Assembly: GCF_000012965.1 (NCBI RefSeq)
Contig: NC_007575.1
Location: 372,001-436,000, forward strand
Direction of reading: 5' to 3'
Source of the DNA: Sulfurimonas denitrificans DSM 1251
Lineage (GTDB): Bacteria > Campylobacterota > Campylobacteria > Campylobacterales > Sulfurimonadaceae
DNA: 64,000 nucleotides
The position numbers and the translations under genes were made by a program. The notes under the pieces were generated by a model. It did no database searches and was not told where the DNA came from. It worked only from the letters and a program-made list of their open reading frames with translations. The stretch's first letter is position 1; every line of letters starts with the position of its first letter. Positions 54,796-63,772 of this stretch are shown piece after piece.

Positions 54796-57004
54796 ACTTT
54801 TTATTTTAGTAGCACTTTTAATTACTGGTGCAACAGCTGAAAATATTAAAAACAATGACAAAGTAGAGATATATGCCACTACAATGGATACGAACGATAA
54901 TGTCGTAACTGCAAAAGGGGATGTAGTTGTAATTTATCAAGATTATCATCTTAGTGCAAAGAGAGCCCGCTATGACAGAAGTAGTGGTGATTTAGAATTA
55001 TTTGAAAATATTAGAGCTTCTCAAGGGGAGAATATTAAAGTTCTTGGGGAGTATGCAAAATTAAATATTGCAAATAAAGAGAGAACATTTGCGCCATTTT
55101 ACATGTTGGAGAAAAAATCTGATGTTTGGTTGAGCGGCGACAAAGGATATTCAAAAGCAAAAGATATAAATGTAACCTCTGGAGTTATGAGTGGATGTAA
55201 TCCAAATAATCCTTTATGGAAAATGGAGTTTACATCTTCAGAATATAACACAGATACAATGTGGCTAAATCTATATAATGCAAGACTTTATCTTTATGAT
55301 ATACCTGTTTTTTACACTCCATATTTTGGTTACTCTTTAGATACTACAAGAAGAACAGGTGTTTTGCCTCCAATGGTTGGATATTCTCAAAAAGAGGGGT
55401 TTTACTACGAACAAGCACTCTTTATTGCAGAACAAAACTGGTGGGATTTAGAATTAAAACCACAAATCAGAACAAATCGTGGCTCTGGACTTTACTCTAC
55501 ATTTAGATTTGTTGATAGCAAAACTTCAAAAGGCTCTCTTACAACAGGTTTTTTTAAAGAGCAGGATAGATATTTTCAAGAGAATATATTGGCAAATAAC
55601 AAGCATTACGGATTTAATTTTCTATATGACAATAATGATTTTATAAATCAATGGTTTGGGCTAAATCTGAGAGGACAATCAGGTATCTATATGGATATAG
55701 TTAACATGAACGATGTTGATTATATAAATTTATCTACAAACGATACAACTCAAAATGCTACAACAAGACAACTTCTATCAAGAGTTAATCTATTTTACAA
55801 CACGGATAGTGACTATGTAGGTGCCTATTTTAAGCACTATAAAGATTTAGAAATTGATAGTAACGAAAAAACGCTTCAAAGTCTTCCCTCACTTCATTAT
55901 CACACATATTTACAAACCCTCTTAGAAGATCATCTATCTTATAGTTTAGATATAAAAAGTGATAACTACTATAGACAAGCTGGAGTAAGTGCTGTTCAAA
56001 CTGACTTAAATATACCAGTAACTCTTCATACATCACTTTTTGATGAGTATTTAAATATATCATATACAGCTAACATGTATGCTCAGCATACAGCTTTTAA
56101 AAATAAAAATGAGATAGCAGCGCCAACAAATGAGTATGATAATGGTCTCTTTGCTAGAAACTCTCATCAAGTAGCTGCTTCAACGCAATTAACACATGCT
56201 TATGATGACTTAACACATGTAATAGAATTTGGCTCGCAGTACCAAATAGGTGGTTTTGAAATGGAAAATGGCTACTATGATGAGCAAAAAGATTTGTTTG
56301 TAAATGAGCAAAGAGGCGATTACTGCGCTAAAACTGTCAATAGATCTGATTCTGAGTATGCTGCAAGATGTGAATTTTACAATATTGCAGATGTAGAAAA
56401 GCGACTTCAACTATATTTTTCTCAATATATTTATGACTCTTTGGGAAATCAAATTATCTATCATAGAGTTGCACAAAATATCTCATACGAAAATGTAAAC
56501 AGTGGTGTAGGTGATCTTGAAAATGAGCTTGATTATCAGATAACTGATGATTTTAATTTTTACAATAATCTGTTTTATAACTATGATGAAAATAGTTTCT
56601 CTAAAAATTTCAATAAAATATCATACACTGGAAAAAGTCTTAACCTTGGACTCTCTCACATGTATAAAAATAGTTTCTCTGCTAGACCAGTAATTAGCTA
56701 TATGACGGCAAGTGTGAATTATATTTATGACAAACATTACTCATACAGTTTTAAACATGATTATGACTTAGAAAGAAGTGAGAAAAGAGGTTTTGAGATT
56801 GGATTTTTATATCAAAAAAGATGTTGGGATTTTGGACTCAGATATGTTGAGAACAATCGCCCTATCCTTAGTTTAAAGGGTAGTTCAGACTCAATATATG
56901 ATAGATATATATACCTGACTATAAGATTAAAACCAATTATGGCACCAGGCAGTGAAGGAACAGGATTCTCATACAGATTACCTGATAAATCTAGGAATAA
57001 TTAG
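54788..57004 (+). CDS. lptD: LPS-assembly protein LptD
   Basis: Outer-membrane barrel that inserts lipopolysaccharide. The 738 residues have a signal peptide (about 1-16), an LptA-like jellyroll domain (about 28-130), and a barrel domain (about 185-720) with the conserved LWKMEFTSSEYNTDTMWLNLYNARLYLYDIPVFYTPYF region split over residues 138-180. Few cysteines are visible, so disulfide maturation may differ from that of E. coli. Confidence 0.92.
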   Translation: MFKLFILVALLITGATAENIKNNDKVEIYATTMDTNDNVVTAKGDVVVIYQDYHLSAKRARYDRSSGDLELFENIRASQGENIKVLGEYAKLNIANKERTFAPFYMLEKKSDVWLSGDKGYSKAKDINVTSGVMSGCNPNNPLWKMEFTSSEYNTDTMWLNLYNARLYLYDIPVFYTPYFGYSLDTTRRTGVLPPMVGYSQKEGFYYEQALFIAEQNWWDLELKPQIRTNRGSGLYSTFRFVDSKTSKGSLTTGFFKEQDRYFQENILANNKHYGFNFLYDNNDFINQWFGLNLRGQSGIYMDIVNMNDVDYINLSTNDTTQNATTRQLLSRVNLFYNTDSDYVGAYFKHYKDLEIDSNEKTLQSLPSLHYHTYLQTLLEDHLSYSLDIKSDNYYRQAGVSAVQTDLNIPVTLHTSLFDEYLNISYTANMYAQHTAFKNKNEIAAPTNEYDNGLFARNSHQVAASTQLTHAYDDLTHVIEFGSQYQIGGFEMENGYYDEQKDLFVNEQRGDYCAKTVNRSDSEYAARCEFYNIADVEKRLQLYFSQYIYDSLGNQIIYHRVAQNISYENVNSGVGDLENELDYQITDDFNFYNNLFYNYDENSFSKNFNKISYTGKSLNLGLSHMYKNSFSARPVISYMTASVNYIYDKHYSYSFKHDYDLERSEKRGFEIGFLYQKRCWDFGLRYVENNRPILSLKGSSDSIYDRYIYLTIRLKPIMAPGSEGTGFSYRLPDKSRNN

Positions 57005-57007
57005 ATA

Positions 57008-57670
57008 ATGGGCAGATATAAAAATATACTAAAAAATAGAGAAGATGCGGCGAAAAGGCTGTATGATGTGATACCAATGCAGAGGCTAAAGGATGAAAAC
57101 TGGAAGCTAATAGCAGTATCTAGGGGTGGTTTGGAACTTGCATTTCATATACGGGGTAAGTATAAAAATAGTATAGATTTTCTCTTCTCAGAAGCGATAA
57201 TGGCTCCAAATAATCATGAGTGTGAGATAGCAAGGGTTTGTGAGGGAGAAGAGATAGTTATAAATGAGAAGCTTGTCTCTGCTTTTGGAATAAAATATGA
57301 CTATATTTATGGTGAAGCACACAGAAAACATGAAGAGAAAATTTTAAGTTATATCTATCAGTATAGAAAAGGACGCCCATTTACATCAATGCATAATAAA
57401 ATAGTAATGTTGGTTGATGAAGGAAGTGAGACAGGGCTTAAATTTTTAACTGCTCTAAAAGCCATATTGGCAATGAAGCCAAAAGCAATATATATAGTAA
57501 CTCCTGTAATTCCAAGCGATGTTTTGGAGTTTTTAGAACCCTTTGCAGATGACCTTTTTTATCTGTACAAGATAGATGACTACGTTGAAACCCCTCTTTA
57601 TTATGAAGAGTTAGAGAAGATAGATGAAGAGAGAATAGAAAAAATCTTAGGAGAAAAAAGTGAAATATGA
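57008..57670 (+). CDS. Phosphoribosyltransferase family protein
   Basis: A 220-residue protein with the PRPP loop IVMLVDEGSETGLKFL at about 130-145 and an early ISRGG-type SRGGLELAFHIRGKY. The acidic pair is DE rather than DD. It lies between lptD and pnp, three bases after lptD and overlapping pnp by 11 bases. Substrate cannot be fixed. Confidence 0.75.
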   Translation: MGRYKNILKNREDAAKRLYDVIPMQRLKDENWKLIAVSRGGLELAFHIRGKYKNSIDFLFSEAIMAPNNHECEIARVCEGEEIVINEKLVSAFGIKYDYIYGEAHRKHEEKILSYIYQYRKGRPFTSMHNKIVMLVDEGSETGLKFLTALKAILAMKPKAIYIVTPVIPSDVLEFLEPFADDLFYLYKIDDYVETPLYYEELEKIDEERIEKILGEKSEI

Positions 57671-59825
57671 TATAAAAATAGATTTAAAGAACAAAAATGA
57701 AGAGTACTCATTTGGTGAAGTTGCAAAACAAGCAAATGGAGCAGCATGGTTAAAGAGTGGAAATACTGTTATTCTTGCAACAGTGGTAATAGATGAAACA
57801 GAGATAGTAAAAGATGATTTTCTCCCTTTGACAGTTCAGTATATAGAAAAAGCATACGCAGCTGGAAAAATTCCAGGTGGGTTTTTTAAGAGAGAGACAA
57901 AAGCAAGTGATTTTGAGACACTAACTTCTCGTATAGTGGATAGGTCTCTGCGCCCGCTTTTCCCAAAAGGATTTGGACATCCAACACAGATAACTATTAT
58001 GGTATTTAGTGTTGATAAAGAGTCAGACCTTCAAGTATTGGCTCTAAATGCTGCTTCAGCAGCTCTATATGTAAGTGATATTGATATTAACAAATCAGTA
58101 TCAGCTATAAGAGTTGCAAAGATTGATGGAGAGTTAATACTAAATCCTACACTCTCAGAGCTTGATAAATCAACGCTAGATCTTTATCTCTCTGGAACAA
58201 AAGAGGATCTTTTGATGATAGAGATGAGAAGCAAAGGCGGAATCAAGGTTGATACAAATCTTATGATAGATCCATTAATGGATCCAACTCTTAGCTCTGC
58301 TATTATTGCGACGCACGTCTCAAATGCAGTACCTGAAGATGAACTGATAACTATTTTAGCAAAGGCAGAAGAGCTTCTTTTTGAGACAAATGCCATGTAT
58401 GAAGAGATGTTTAAAGAGTTTAAAAAAGAGACGTCACCCCTTGAATGTAAAGCACATGCACTAAATGAAGAGATGCTTAAGTATGTACGCTCAAATCATT
58501 ACAGTGATATAAAATCTGCTATGAACCAGATGGCAAAATCTGAACGCTCAACTGCTCTTAGACAACTTAGAAAAAAAATCATCATAACAAAAGAAGAGTG
58601 GGATGAAGTTGAACTCAAAGATGTTATAGAGAGTGTAAAAAAAGAGCAGGTTAGAGGACAAATTTTAAACGATAGAGTTCGAGCAGATGGTAGAGCGCTA
58701 AATGAGATAAGACCAATATCAATAAGCACAAACGTTCTTCCAAGCGCTCACGCATCTTGTCTTTTTACTCGTGGGCAGACTCAAGCTCTTGTGGTTTTAA
58801 CAATGGGCGGACCAAAAGATGCTCAAATGTTTGAAAACCTGACTGATGAGGGAACTCAAAATGAAAATTTCATGGTTCACTACAACTTCCCTGGATTTAG
58901 CGTCGGTGAAGCATCTCCTATCATGGGAACAAAAAGAAGAGAGTTGGGGCATGGAAATTTAGCCAAAAGAGCGCTAGAGCCTATTGTAAATCTTGAAGGG
59001 CAAACTGTACGTTTAGTTTCAGAGATACTTGAGTCAAATGGCTCTTCTTCTATGGCAACTGTTTGTGGTGGATATATGGCACTTCGTGCTGCTGATATTG
59101 AGACAAGCGATACGATAGCTGGAATTGCTATGGGAATGGTAAGTGAGGGCGATAAATATGCAATCCTCTCAGATATTATGGGCTTGGAAGATCATGATGG
59201 AGATTTAGACTTTAAAGTAACTGGTTCAAAAGATGGTATCACTGCTATGCAGATGGATATAAAACTTGGCGGAATTAGTCTAAATATCTTAAAAGAGGCT
59301 CTTTATCAAGCTAAAGAGGGTAGAGCACACATCATTAATATTATGCAAGAAGCAGAAAAAAATATTTCTTTCAATGATGGTGTACTTCCAAGTACAGATT
59401 TTTTCCATATAAATCCTAGTTTCATAGGCGATATTATCGGTCAAGCAGGAAAAACAATTCGTGAGATTATAGAGAAGTTTGAAGTTGCAATTGATATAGA
59501 TAAAAAAGATGGAAAAGTTAAAGTAACTGGAAAGAGTAAGAGCGGTGTACAAGCAGCAAGAGAGCATATTGAGGGAATAGTAAGCACTCCAAAAATGCCA
59601 AAAATAGAGTATAAAGTAGGTGATATTCACAAGGGTATAGTTAAGAAAATAGTTGAATTCGGAGCTTTTATAGAGCTTCCAGATGGAGTGGATGGATTAC
59701 TCCATATCTCTAAAATATCTGATCAAAGAGTAGAAAAGGTTAGTGATATTTTAAAAGAGGGAGAAGAGATAAATGTTGAAATCTTGGAATTTAAAGGCAA
59801 TAAAATCTCTTTAGGAATCGCATAA
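57660..59825 (+). CDS. pnp: Polynucleotide phosphorylase
   Basis: 3'-5' phosphorolytic exoribonuclease. The 721 residues hold two RNase PH cores (about 10-230 and 330-550, with FGHPTQITIMVF and NFPGFSVGEASPIMG), a KH domain (PSFIGDIIGQAGKTIREI near 580) and an S1 domain at the C-terminus (VGDIHKGIVKKIVEFGAFIEL). GTG start at 57660 overlaps the phosphoribosyltransferase gene by 11 bases. Confidence 0.97.
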   Translation: MKYDIKIDLKNKNEEYSFGEVAKQANGAAWLKSGNTVILATVVIDETEIVKDDFLPLTVQYIEKAYAAGKIPGGFFKRETKASDFETLTSRIVDRSLRPLFPKGFGHPTQITIMVFSVDKESDLQVLALNAASAALYVSDIDINKSVSAIRVAKIDGELILNPTLSELDKSTLDLYLSGTKEDLLMIEMRSKGGIKVDTNLMIDPLMDPTLSSAIIATHVSNAVPEDELITILAKAEELLFETNAMYEEMFKEFKKETSPLECKAHALNEEMLKYVRSNHYSDIKSAMNQMAKSERSTALRQLRKKIIITKEEWDEVELKDVIESVKKEQVRGQILNDRVRADGRALNEIRPISISTNVLPSAHASCLFTRGQTQALVVLTMGGPKDAQMFENLTDEGTQNENFMVHYNFPGFSVGEASPIMGTKRRELGHGNLAKRALEPIVNLEGQTVRLVSEILESNGSSSMATVCGGYMALRAADIETSDTIAGIAMGMVSEGDKYAILSDIMGLEDHDGDLDFKVTGSKDGITAMQMDIKLGGISLNILKEALYQAKEGRAHIINIMQEAEKNISFNDGVLPSTDFFHINPSFIGDIIGQAGKTIREIIEKFEVAIDIDKKDGKVKVTGKSKSGVQAAREHIEGIVSTPKMPKIEYKVGDIHKGIVKKIVEFGAFIELPDGVDGLLHISKISDQRVEKVSDILKEGEEINVEILEFKGNKISLGIA

Positions 59826-59880
59826 AATTTTATTTAGTAAAAAATTTAGAAAATTAAACTAAGTTTTAAAACTAATTCTG

Positions 59881-59886
59881 TATAAT
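59881..59886 (+). promoter_or_regulatory. -10 promoter of atpE
   Basis: TATAAT at 59881-59886 gives a leader of about 105 bases before the atpE ATG, containing two tiny ORFs. Confidence 0.55.
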
Positions 59887-59922
59887 TCGCAATCAAATTT
59901 AAGTAGGGAAATCCTTGCATTT

Positions 59923-59946
59923 ATGTTTGGGTTGCTGTATTCATGA
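59923..59946 (+). CDS. Possible leader peptide 1 upstream of atpE
   Basis: ATG-initiated frame of seven codons (MFGLLYS). Its TGA overlaps the ATG of the second tiny frame as ATGA. The AGGGA upstream is 13 bases away, so initiation would be weak. Short ORFs can arise by chance. Confidence 0.3.
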   Translation: MFGLLYS

Positions 59947-60002
59947 GGATGCAGTTACGTAAGCCGAAAAAATTTGTAATAATTTTAATGGAGAAACTAT
60001 GA
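59943..60002 (+). CDS. Possible leader peptide 2 upstream of atpE
   Basis: A 19-codon frame MRMQLRKPKKFVIILMEKL, strongly basic then hydrophobic. Its TGA overlaps the atpE ATG as ATGA, the arrangement of coupled translation. No Shine-Dalgarno of its own; it would be reached from the first frame. Confidence 0.35.
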   Translation: MRMQLRKPKKFVIILMEKL

Positions 60003-60313
60003 AAAAAATTCTTTTCTTAATGGTAGCACTTGCTACTGCAGCACTAGCTAATGATGGTGATGTTGCAAACCAAACACTAAAAGCGTACTCAATGATTGCT
60101 GCTGGTCTTGGTCTTGGTCTTGCTGCTCTTGGTGGAGCTATCGGTATGGGTCATACTGCAGCTGCTACAATTGCTGGAACTGCTAGAAACCCAGGTTTAG
60201 GTGCTAAACTAATGACAACTATGTTCATCGCTCTTGCAATGATCGAAGCTCAAGTTATTTATGCACTTGTAATTGCTCTAATTGCACTTTACGCAAACCC
60301 TTATTTAGGTTAA
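59999..60313 (+). CDS. atpE: F-type ATP synthase subunit c
   Basis: Membrane rotor subunit. The 104 residues have an N-terminal extension of about 18 residues resembling a signal peptide, then two transmembrane helices. The proton-binding carboxylate is E83 in FIALAMIEAQVIYAL, and ARNPGL forms the polar loop. Residues around E83 fit a proton rather than a sodium type. GGAGA precedes the ATG. It stands apart from the rest of the ATP synthase genes, as known for Campylobacterota. Confidence 0.95.
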   Translation: MKKILFLMVALATAALANDGDVANQTLKAYSMIAAGLGLGLAALGGAIGMGHTAAATIAGTARNPGLGAKLMTTMFIALAMIEAQVIYALVIALIALYANPYLG

Positions 60314-60332
60314 TAAACCTAAAAAAAACCTC

Positions 60333-60361
60333 AGTCTAACTCTCTTGAGTTAGACTTTTTT
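60333..60361 (+). terminator. Rho-independent terminator of atpE
   Basis: A perfect 10-bp stem AGTCTAACTC/GAGTTAGACT with loop TCTT is followed by a run of T. It separates atpE from tRNA-Leu. Confidence 0.92.
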
Positions 60362-60363
60362 GT

Positions 60364-60447
60364 GCGACCGTGGTGGAACGGTAGACACGCTACCTTGAGG
60401 TGGTAGTGCCCTCGGGTGTGGGAGTTCAAATCTCCCCGGTCGCACCA
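60364..60447 (+). tRNA. tRNA-Leu (anticodon GAG)
   Basis: An 84-base tRNA with acceptor GCGACCG/CGGTCGC and CCA encoded. The anticodon stem CTACC/GGTAG encloses loop TTGAGGT with GAG at 60397-60399, and a long variable arm (TGCCCTCGGGTG) marks a class II tRNA. T-arm GGAG-TTCAAAT-CTCC is intact. It reads CUC and CUU leucine codons. Confidence 0.96.
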
Positions 60448-60651
60448 TTTTATTTTTAATTTTTCTTCCGTAAATTCACTCATCTCTCTTTACTTTTTTT
60501 GCACTCAAGCTTACTTTAGACTATTAAATGTTTATCTATTAAGAGAATCATATTAAAATTTTTTATTCTTAGAGTCTTAGCAGAGATATACTCACTATTG
60601 TTATTGTGCTTATGATAAAATTCAAAAAATTTTAACCTTTTGGGAGATTAT
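60448..60651. other. Intergenic region after tRNA-Leu
   Basis: Non-coding, A+T-rich. It holds an extended -10 TG-A-TAAAAT at 60613-60621 and GGGAG at 60643-60647 for the next gene. Nothing else was recognised. Confidence 0.5.
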
Positions 60652-61752
60652 ATGTCAGGACTTTTGGGATATTTATCAGTTTTAGCTGATGATATTGGTT
60701 CACTAGCTGGAAGAACTATGTCTATAAATGCTAAAACATTGGCAACGTCACTTGATGATATTGGATTGCTTTTTGATGATATTGCCACATATACAAAATT
60801 AGCGGGAGTAAAATCATCGGGAATATTAATAGATGATTTGGCAGCCATCGCAAATTTTACAAATGAAACAACTTCTGACATTTTAAAAAGAGAGCTACAA
60901 AAAGCAAGAACTCCTCAAGAGTTTGAGCAAAATATAAATAACCTTGATGAAGCTTCAAAAAAAACCATTTTAGAAGAGCTTGAAAATTTGAGAAATCTAG
61001 CCATTTTAGAAGCAAAAAGAAAAGCAGCACAAAGAGAACTTCCCATTGTTTATAAAATTGCAAAGGGGAGTTTGATAAACAAATTTATAATTATTCCTAC
61101 TGTTTTATTTCTAAGTTACCTTGCCCCTTGGGCGATTGCTCCTATACTTATCTTAGGCGGGATTTTTTTAGCGTATGAGGGAGTTCACAGCCTTTTTGAA
61201 AAATTCTCAAAACATGCAGTTGAAGAAAAAGTAGATGATGATTCACAAAAATTCTCAAATGAAGAGCTAGAAAACAATAAGATAAAAAGCGCCATTAAGA
61301 CCGATTTTATTCTATCTTTTGAAATTATTGTAATATCTTTGAGCCTCTTAGGGAACTTAGACTTTGTTACAAAACTCTTTGTTTTAATCTTTATTGGAAT
61401 TTTAACAACAATTTTTGTGTATGGAATAGTTGCTCTTATTATCAAGCTAGATGATATCGGATTTTATCTTCAAGAGAAAAACGCCAAAATAGTTCAAAAA
61501 ATTGGTGATGGTTTTGTGAAATCTATGCCATATATTATAAGAGCTATTGGGATTTTAGGAACGGTTGCCATGCTTGCTGTTGGTGGTGGAATAGTTACTC
61601 ACGAAACAGGTGTTTTAAGCTCATACGAGAGCATGATAAAAGTGATTCCTCTTGGTGGGTTTGTTGCTGATATTATTTTAGGAGTTATTATTGGTTTTAT
61701 AACTTTGGTTATTGTGCAGTTTATTACAAAAATAGTTAAAAAAGTAAAGTAG
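60652..61752 (+). CDS. DUF808/YedI-family membrane protein
   Basis: A 366-residue membrane protein with about six helices. The N-terminal half carries the family's repeated DDIA-type pattern (SVLADDIGSL, TSLDDIGLLFDDIATYTKLAG), followed by an inserted helical stretch (about 80-125) and RELPIVYKIAKGSLINK, which matches YedI proteins. The role is unknown. ATG at 60652 has GGGAG six bases upstream; an in-frame TTG at 60640 overlaps that site and is less likely. Confidence 0.82.
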   Translation: MSGLLGYLSVLADDIGSLAGRTMSINAKTLATSLDDIGLLFDDIATYTKLAGVKSSGILIDDLAAIANFTNETTSDILKRELQKARTPQEFEQNINNLDEASKKTILEELENLRNLAILEAKRKAAQRELPIVYKIAKGSLINKFIIIPTVLFLSYLAPWAIAPILILGGIFLAYEGVHSLFEKFSKHAVEEKVDDDSQKFSNEELENNKIKSAIKTDFILSFEIIVISLSLLGNLDFVTKLFVLIFIGILTTIFVYGIVALIIKLDDIGFYLQEKNAKIVQKIGDGFVKSMPYIIRAIGILGTVAMLAVGGGIVTHETGVLSSYESMIKVIPLGGFVADIILGVIIGFITLVIVQFITKIVKKVK

Positions 61753-61864
61753 TGATAAGCTAGTCTGTTTCATTCATACTTAGATTACTAAAGTACGCTA
61801 AGTATGAATTTATAATGATTAATATGCTTTTGAGTCACTTCATGAGTTATTCAGATAATTATTC

Positions 61865-63349
61865 TTAGTGCCCTCCCATGATTTTTTCTATCTCTTGAGG
61901 GTTGTCATGTATTGCAAATCTATCGATTATGGTTGCACTTGCATCGCTTTGTCCTATGACTCTTACATGTACTCCCTCTTTTCTAAACTTTATGACAGAT
62001 TTATCAAGCGCATGAACTGCCGAAATATCCCAAAAATGAGCTCTTCTTAAATCAATTATAACAGAGCCAATCTTCTCTTTAAAATCGAAAAAATCTACAA
62101 ATCTATCGGCACTGTTAAAAAAAACTTGCCCGACTATTTTGTAAGTTTTAGCATCTTCGTCTTGAGAAGTCTCGCAATACATAAAATGGCTAATCTTATT
62201 TGCAAAAAACAGAGATGCTAAAAGGACACCTGTTAAAACACCAAATGCCAAGTTGTGTGTACCAACAGTAACTACAACTGTTGAGAGCATAACTATGTTT
62301 GTAGATAATGGCAAGGTTTTGAGTCTCTTAAACGAGCCCCAGTCAAATGTTCCAATAGAGACCATTATCATAACTGCAACAAGTGCTGCCATTGGGATAA
62401 GTTTTAGTATGTCACTTAAAAAAACTACTAAGATAAGCAGAAAAAATCCAGCTACAAATGTTGATAATCTCTTTCGCCCACCAGAGCTTATATTTATAAC
62501 AGATTGCCCAATCATTGCGCATCCTGCCATTCCGCCTATACAGCCACTCGCTATATTTGCAATTCCTTGACCTCTTGCTTCTGCTCTTTTATCACTCTTT
62601 GTGTCTGTCATATCATCAATTATAGTTGCTGTCATAAATGACTCAAGAAGACCGACAATACTAAGAGCAAAAGCGTAAGGAGCAATGATTAGGAGCGTCT
62701 CAAAGGTTAGGGGAACATTAGGCCATAAAAAGATAGGAAGAGTGTCTGGAAGGTCTCCCATATCGCCAACTGTTCTTACGTCTATACCAGCAAAAATTAC
62801 AAAAACAGTTAAAACAACAATTGTAACCAAAGGTGATGGTAGAAGTTTTCCAATTTTAGGGACGTAAGGAAATAGATAAATTATGCCAAGCCCAGCGGCA
62901 GTTAGTGCATATACATGCCAAGTTACATTTGTAAGTTCAGGAAGTTGCGCCATGAAGATAAGAATAGCCAAAGCATTTACAAAGCCCACAACAACAGCTC
63001 TTGCGACAAAACTCATTAACTTAGCAATACCAAGATAAGCAAGTATTATCTGAAACACCCCTGTTAGAAGTGTAGCAGCTAAGAGATACTCAAGACCATG
63101 CTCTTTTACTAAAGTAACCATAACTAGAGCCATAGCTCCAGTTGCGGCACTTATCATTCCAGTTCTTCCACCGACAAATGAGATAACAACGGCTATACAA
63201 AAAGAGGCATAAAGTCCAACTTTTGGATCAACTCCAGCGATAATAGAAAATGCAATAGCTTCAGGAACAAGGGCAAGAGCAACAACCAAACCAGACAAGA
63301 TATCTGCTCTTACATTTCCTAGCCACTCATCTTTTTTAAAAAAGTACAA
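61865..63349 (-). CDS. SulP-family anion transporter with STAS domain
   Basis: A 494-residue transporter with about 11-14 helices and a C-terminal STAS domain (about 405-490; VIIDLRRAHFWDISAVHALDKSV). Typical substrates are sulfate, bicarbonate or C4-dicarboxylates. SulP motifs include LVVALALVPEAIAFSIIAGVDPKVGLYASF near 21-50. A sulfate role would agree with cysK nearby, but bicarbonate is equally possible in an autotroph. Confidence 0.9.
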   Translation of the reverse strand: MYFFKKDEWLGNVRADILSGLVVALALVPEAIAFSIIAGVDPKVGLYASFCIAVVISFVGGRTGMISAATGAMALVMVTLVKEHGLEYLLAATLLTGVFQIILAYLGIAKLMSFVARAVVVGFVNALAILIFMAQLPELTNVTWHVYALTAAGLGIIYLFPYVPKIGKLLPSPLVTIVVLTVFVIFAGIDVRTVGDMGDLPDTLPIFLWPNVPLTFETLLIIAPYAFALSIVGLLESFMTATIIDDMTDTKSDKRAEARGQGIANIASGCIGGMAGCAMIGQSVINISSGGRKRLSTFVAGFFLLILVVFLSDILKLIPMAALVAVMIMVSIGTFDWGSFKRLKTLPLSTNIVMLSTVVVTVGTHNLAFGVLTGVLLASLFFANKISHFMYCETSQDEDAKTYKIVGQVFFNSADRFVDFFDFKEKIGSVIIDLRRAHFWDISAVHALDKSVIKFRKEGVHVRVIGQSDASATIIDRFAIHDNPQEIEKIMGGH

Positions 63350-63359
63350 AATCTAATTT

Positions 63360-63713
63360 TTATATAAGCGTTATAGTATCTTGCGCTTTTGGAACAAGAC
63401 ATAAAAAGCTGTAAGGTTCATCACCGATGGTTTTATAACTATGTGAAACTCCAGCTGGGATAAGTAAAATATCTCCTGCTTTTGCTTCTATCGTTTTATC
63501 CCCTAGTTGAACTTTAGCACGACCAGATAAAACATACTGCTCATGTTCAACACTGTTTGTATGAAGTGGCATAAACCCACCAGCTTGAATGATAAAGTTG
63601 CGCATTGCAAAGTTTGGCGACTCATCAGGCGAGAGAAGCATCTTCATAGATACGCCCTCTCCTGCCTTTTGAGCTATTGATTCGATAGAGTTAATCTCTT
63701 TGTGTATGTACAT
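63360..63713 (-). CDS. Single-domain cupin protein
   Basis: A 117-residue double-stranded beta-helix. Metal-binding residues appear in MPLHTNSVEHEQYVLSGRAKVQLG (HxxxxEHE) and the second motif PAGVSHSYKTIGDEP (histidine). It sits ten bases upstream of the SulP gene on the same strand, so they are co-transcribed. Possible sensor or dioxygenase; unknown. Confidence 0.82.
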   Translation of the reverse strand: MYIHKEINSIESIAQKAGEGVSMKMLLSPDESPNFAMRNFIIQAGGFMPLHTNSVEHEQYVLSGRAKVQLGDKTIEAKAGDILLIPAGVSHSYKTIGDEPYSFLCLVPKAQDTITLI

Positions 63714-63772
63714 AATACCACCTTCTTATAATTTTTTTGGTAGCATATCATAAAAGTGTTTGGAGACTATTT

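Noticed and set aside
62253-62570. 105-codon open frame on the plus strand
   Set aside because: Antisense to the SulP transporter, no ribosome site and no family resemblance.
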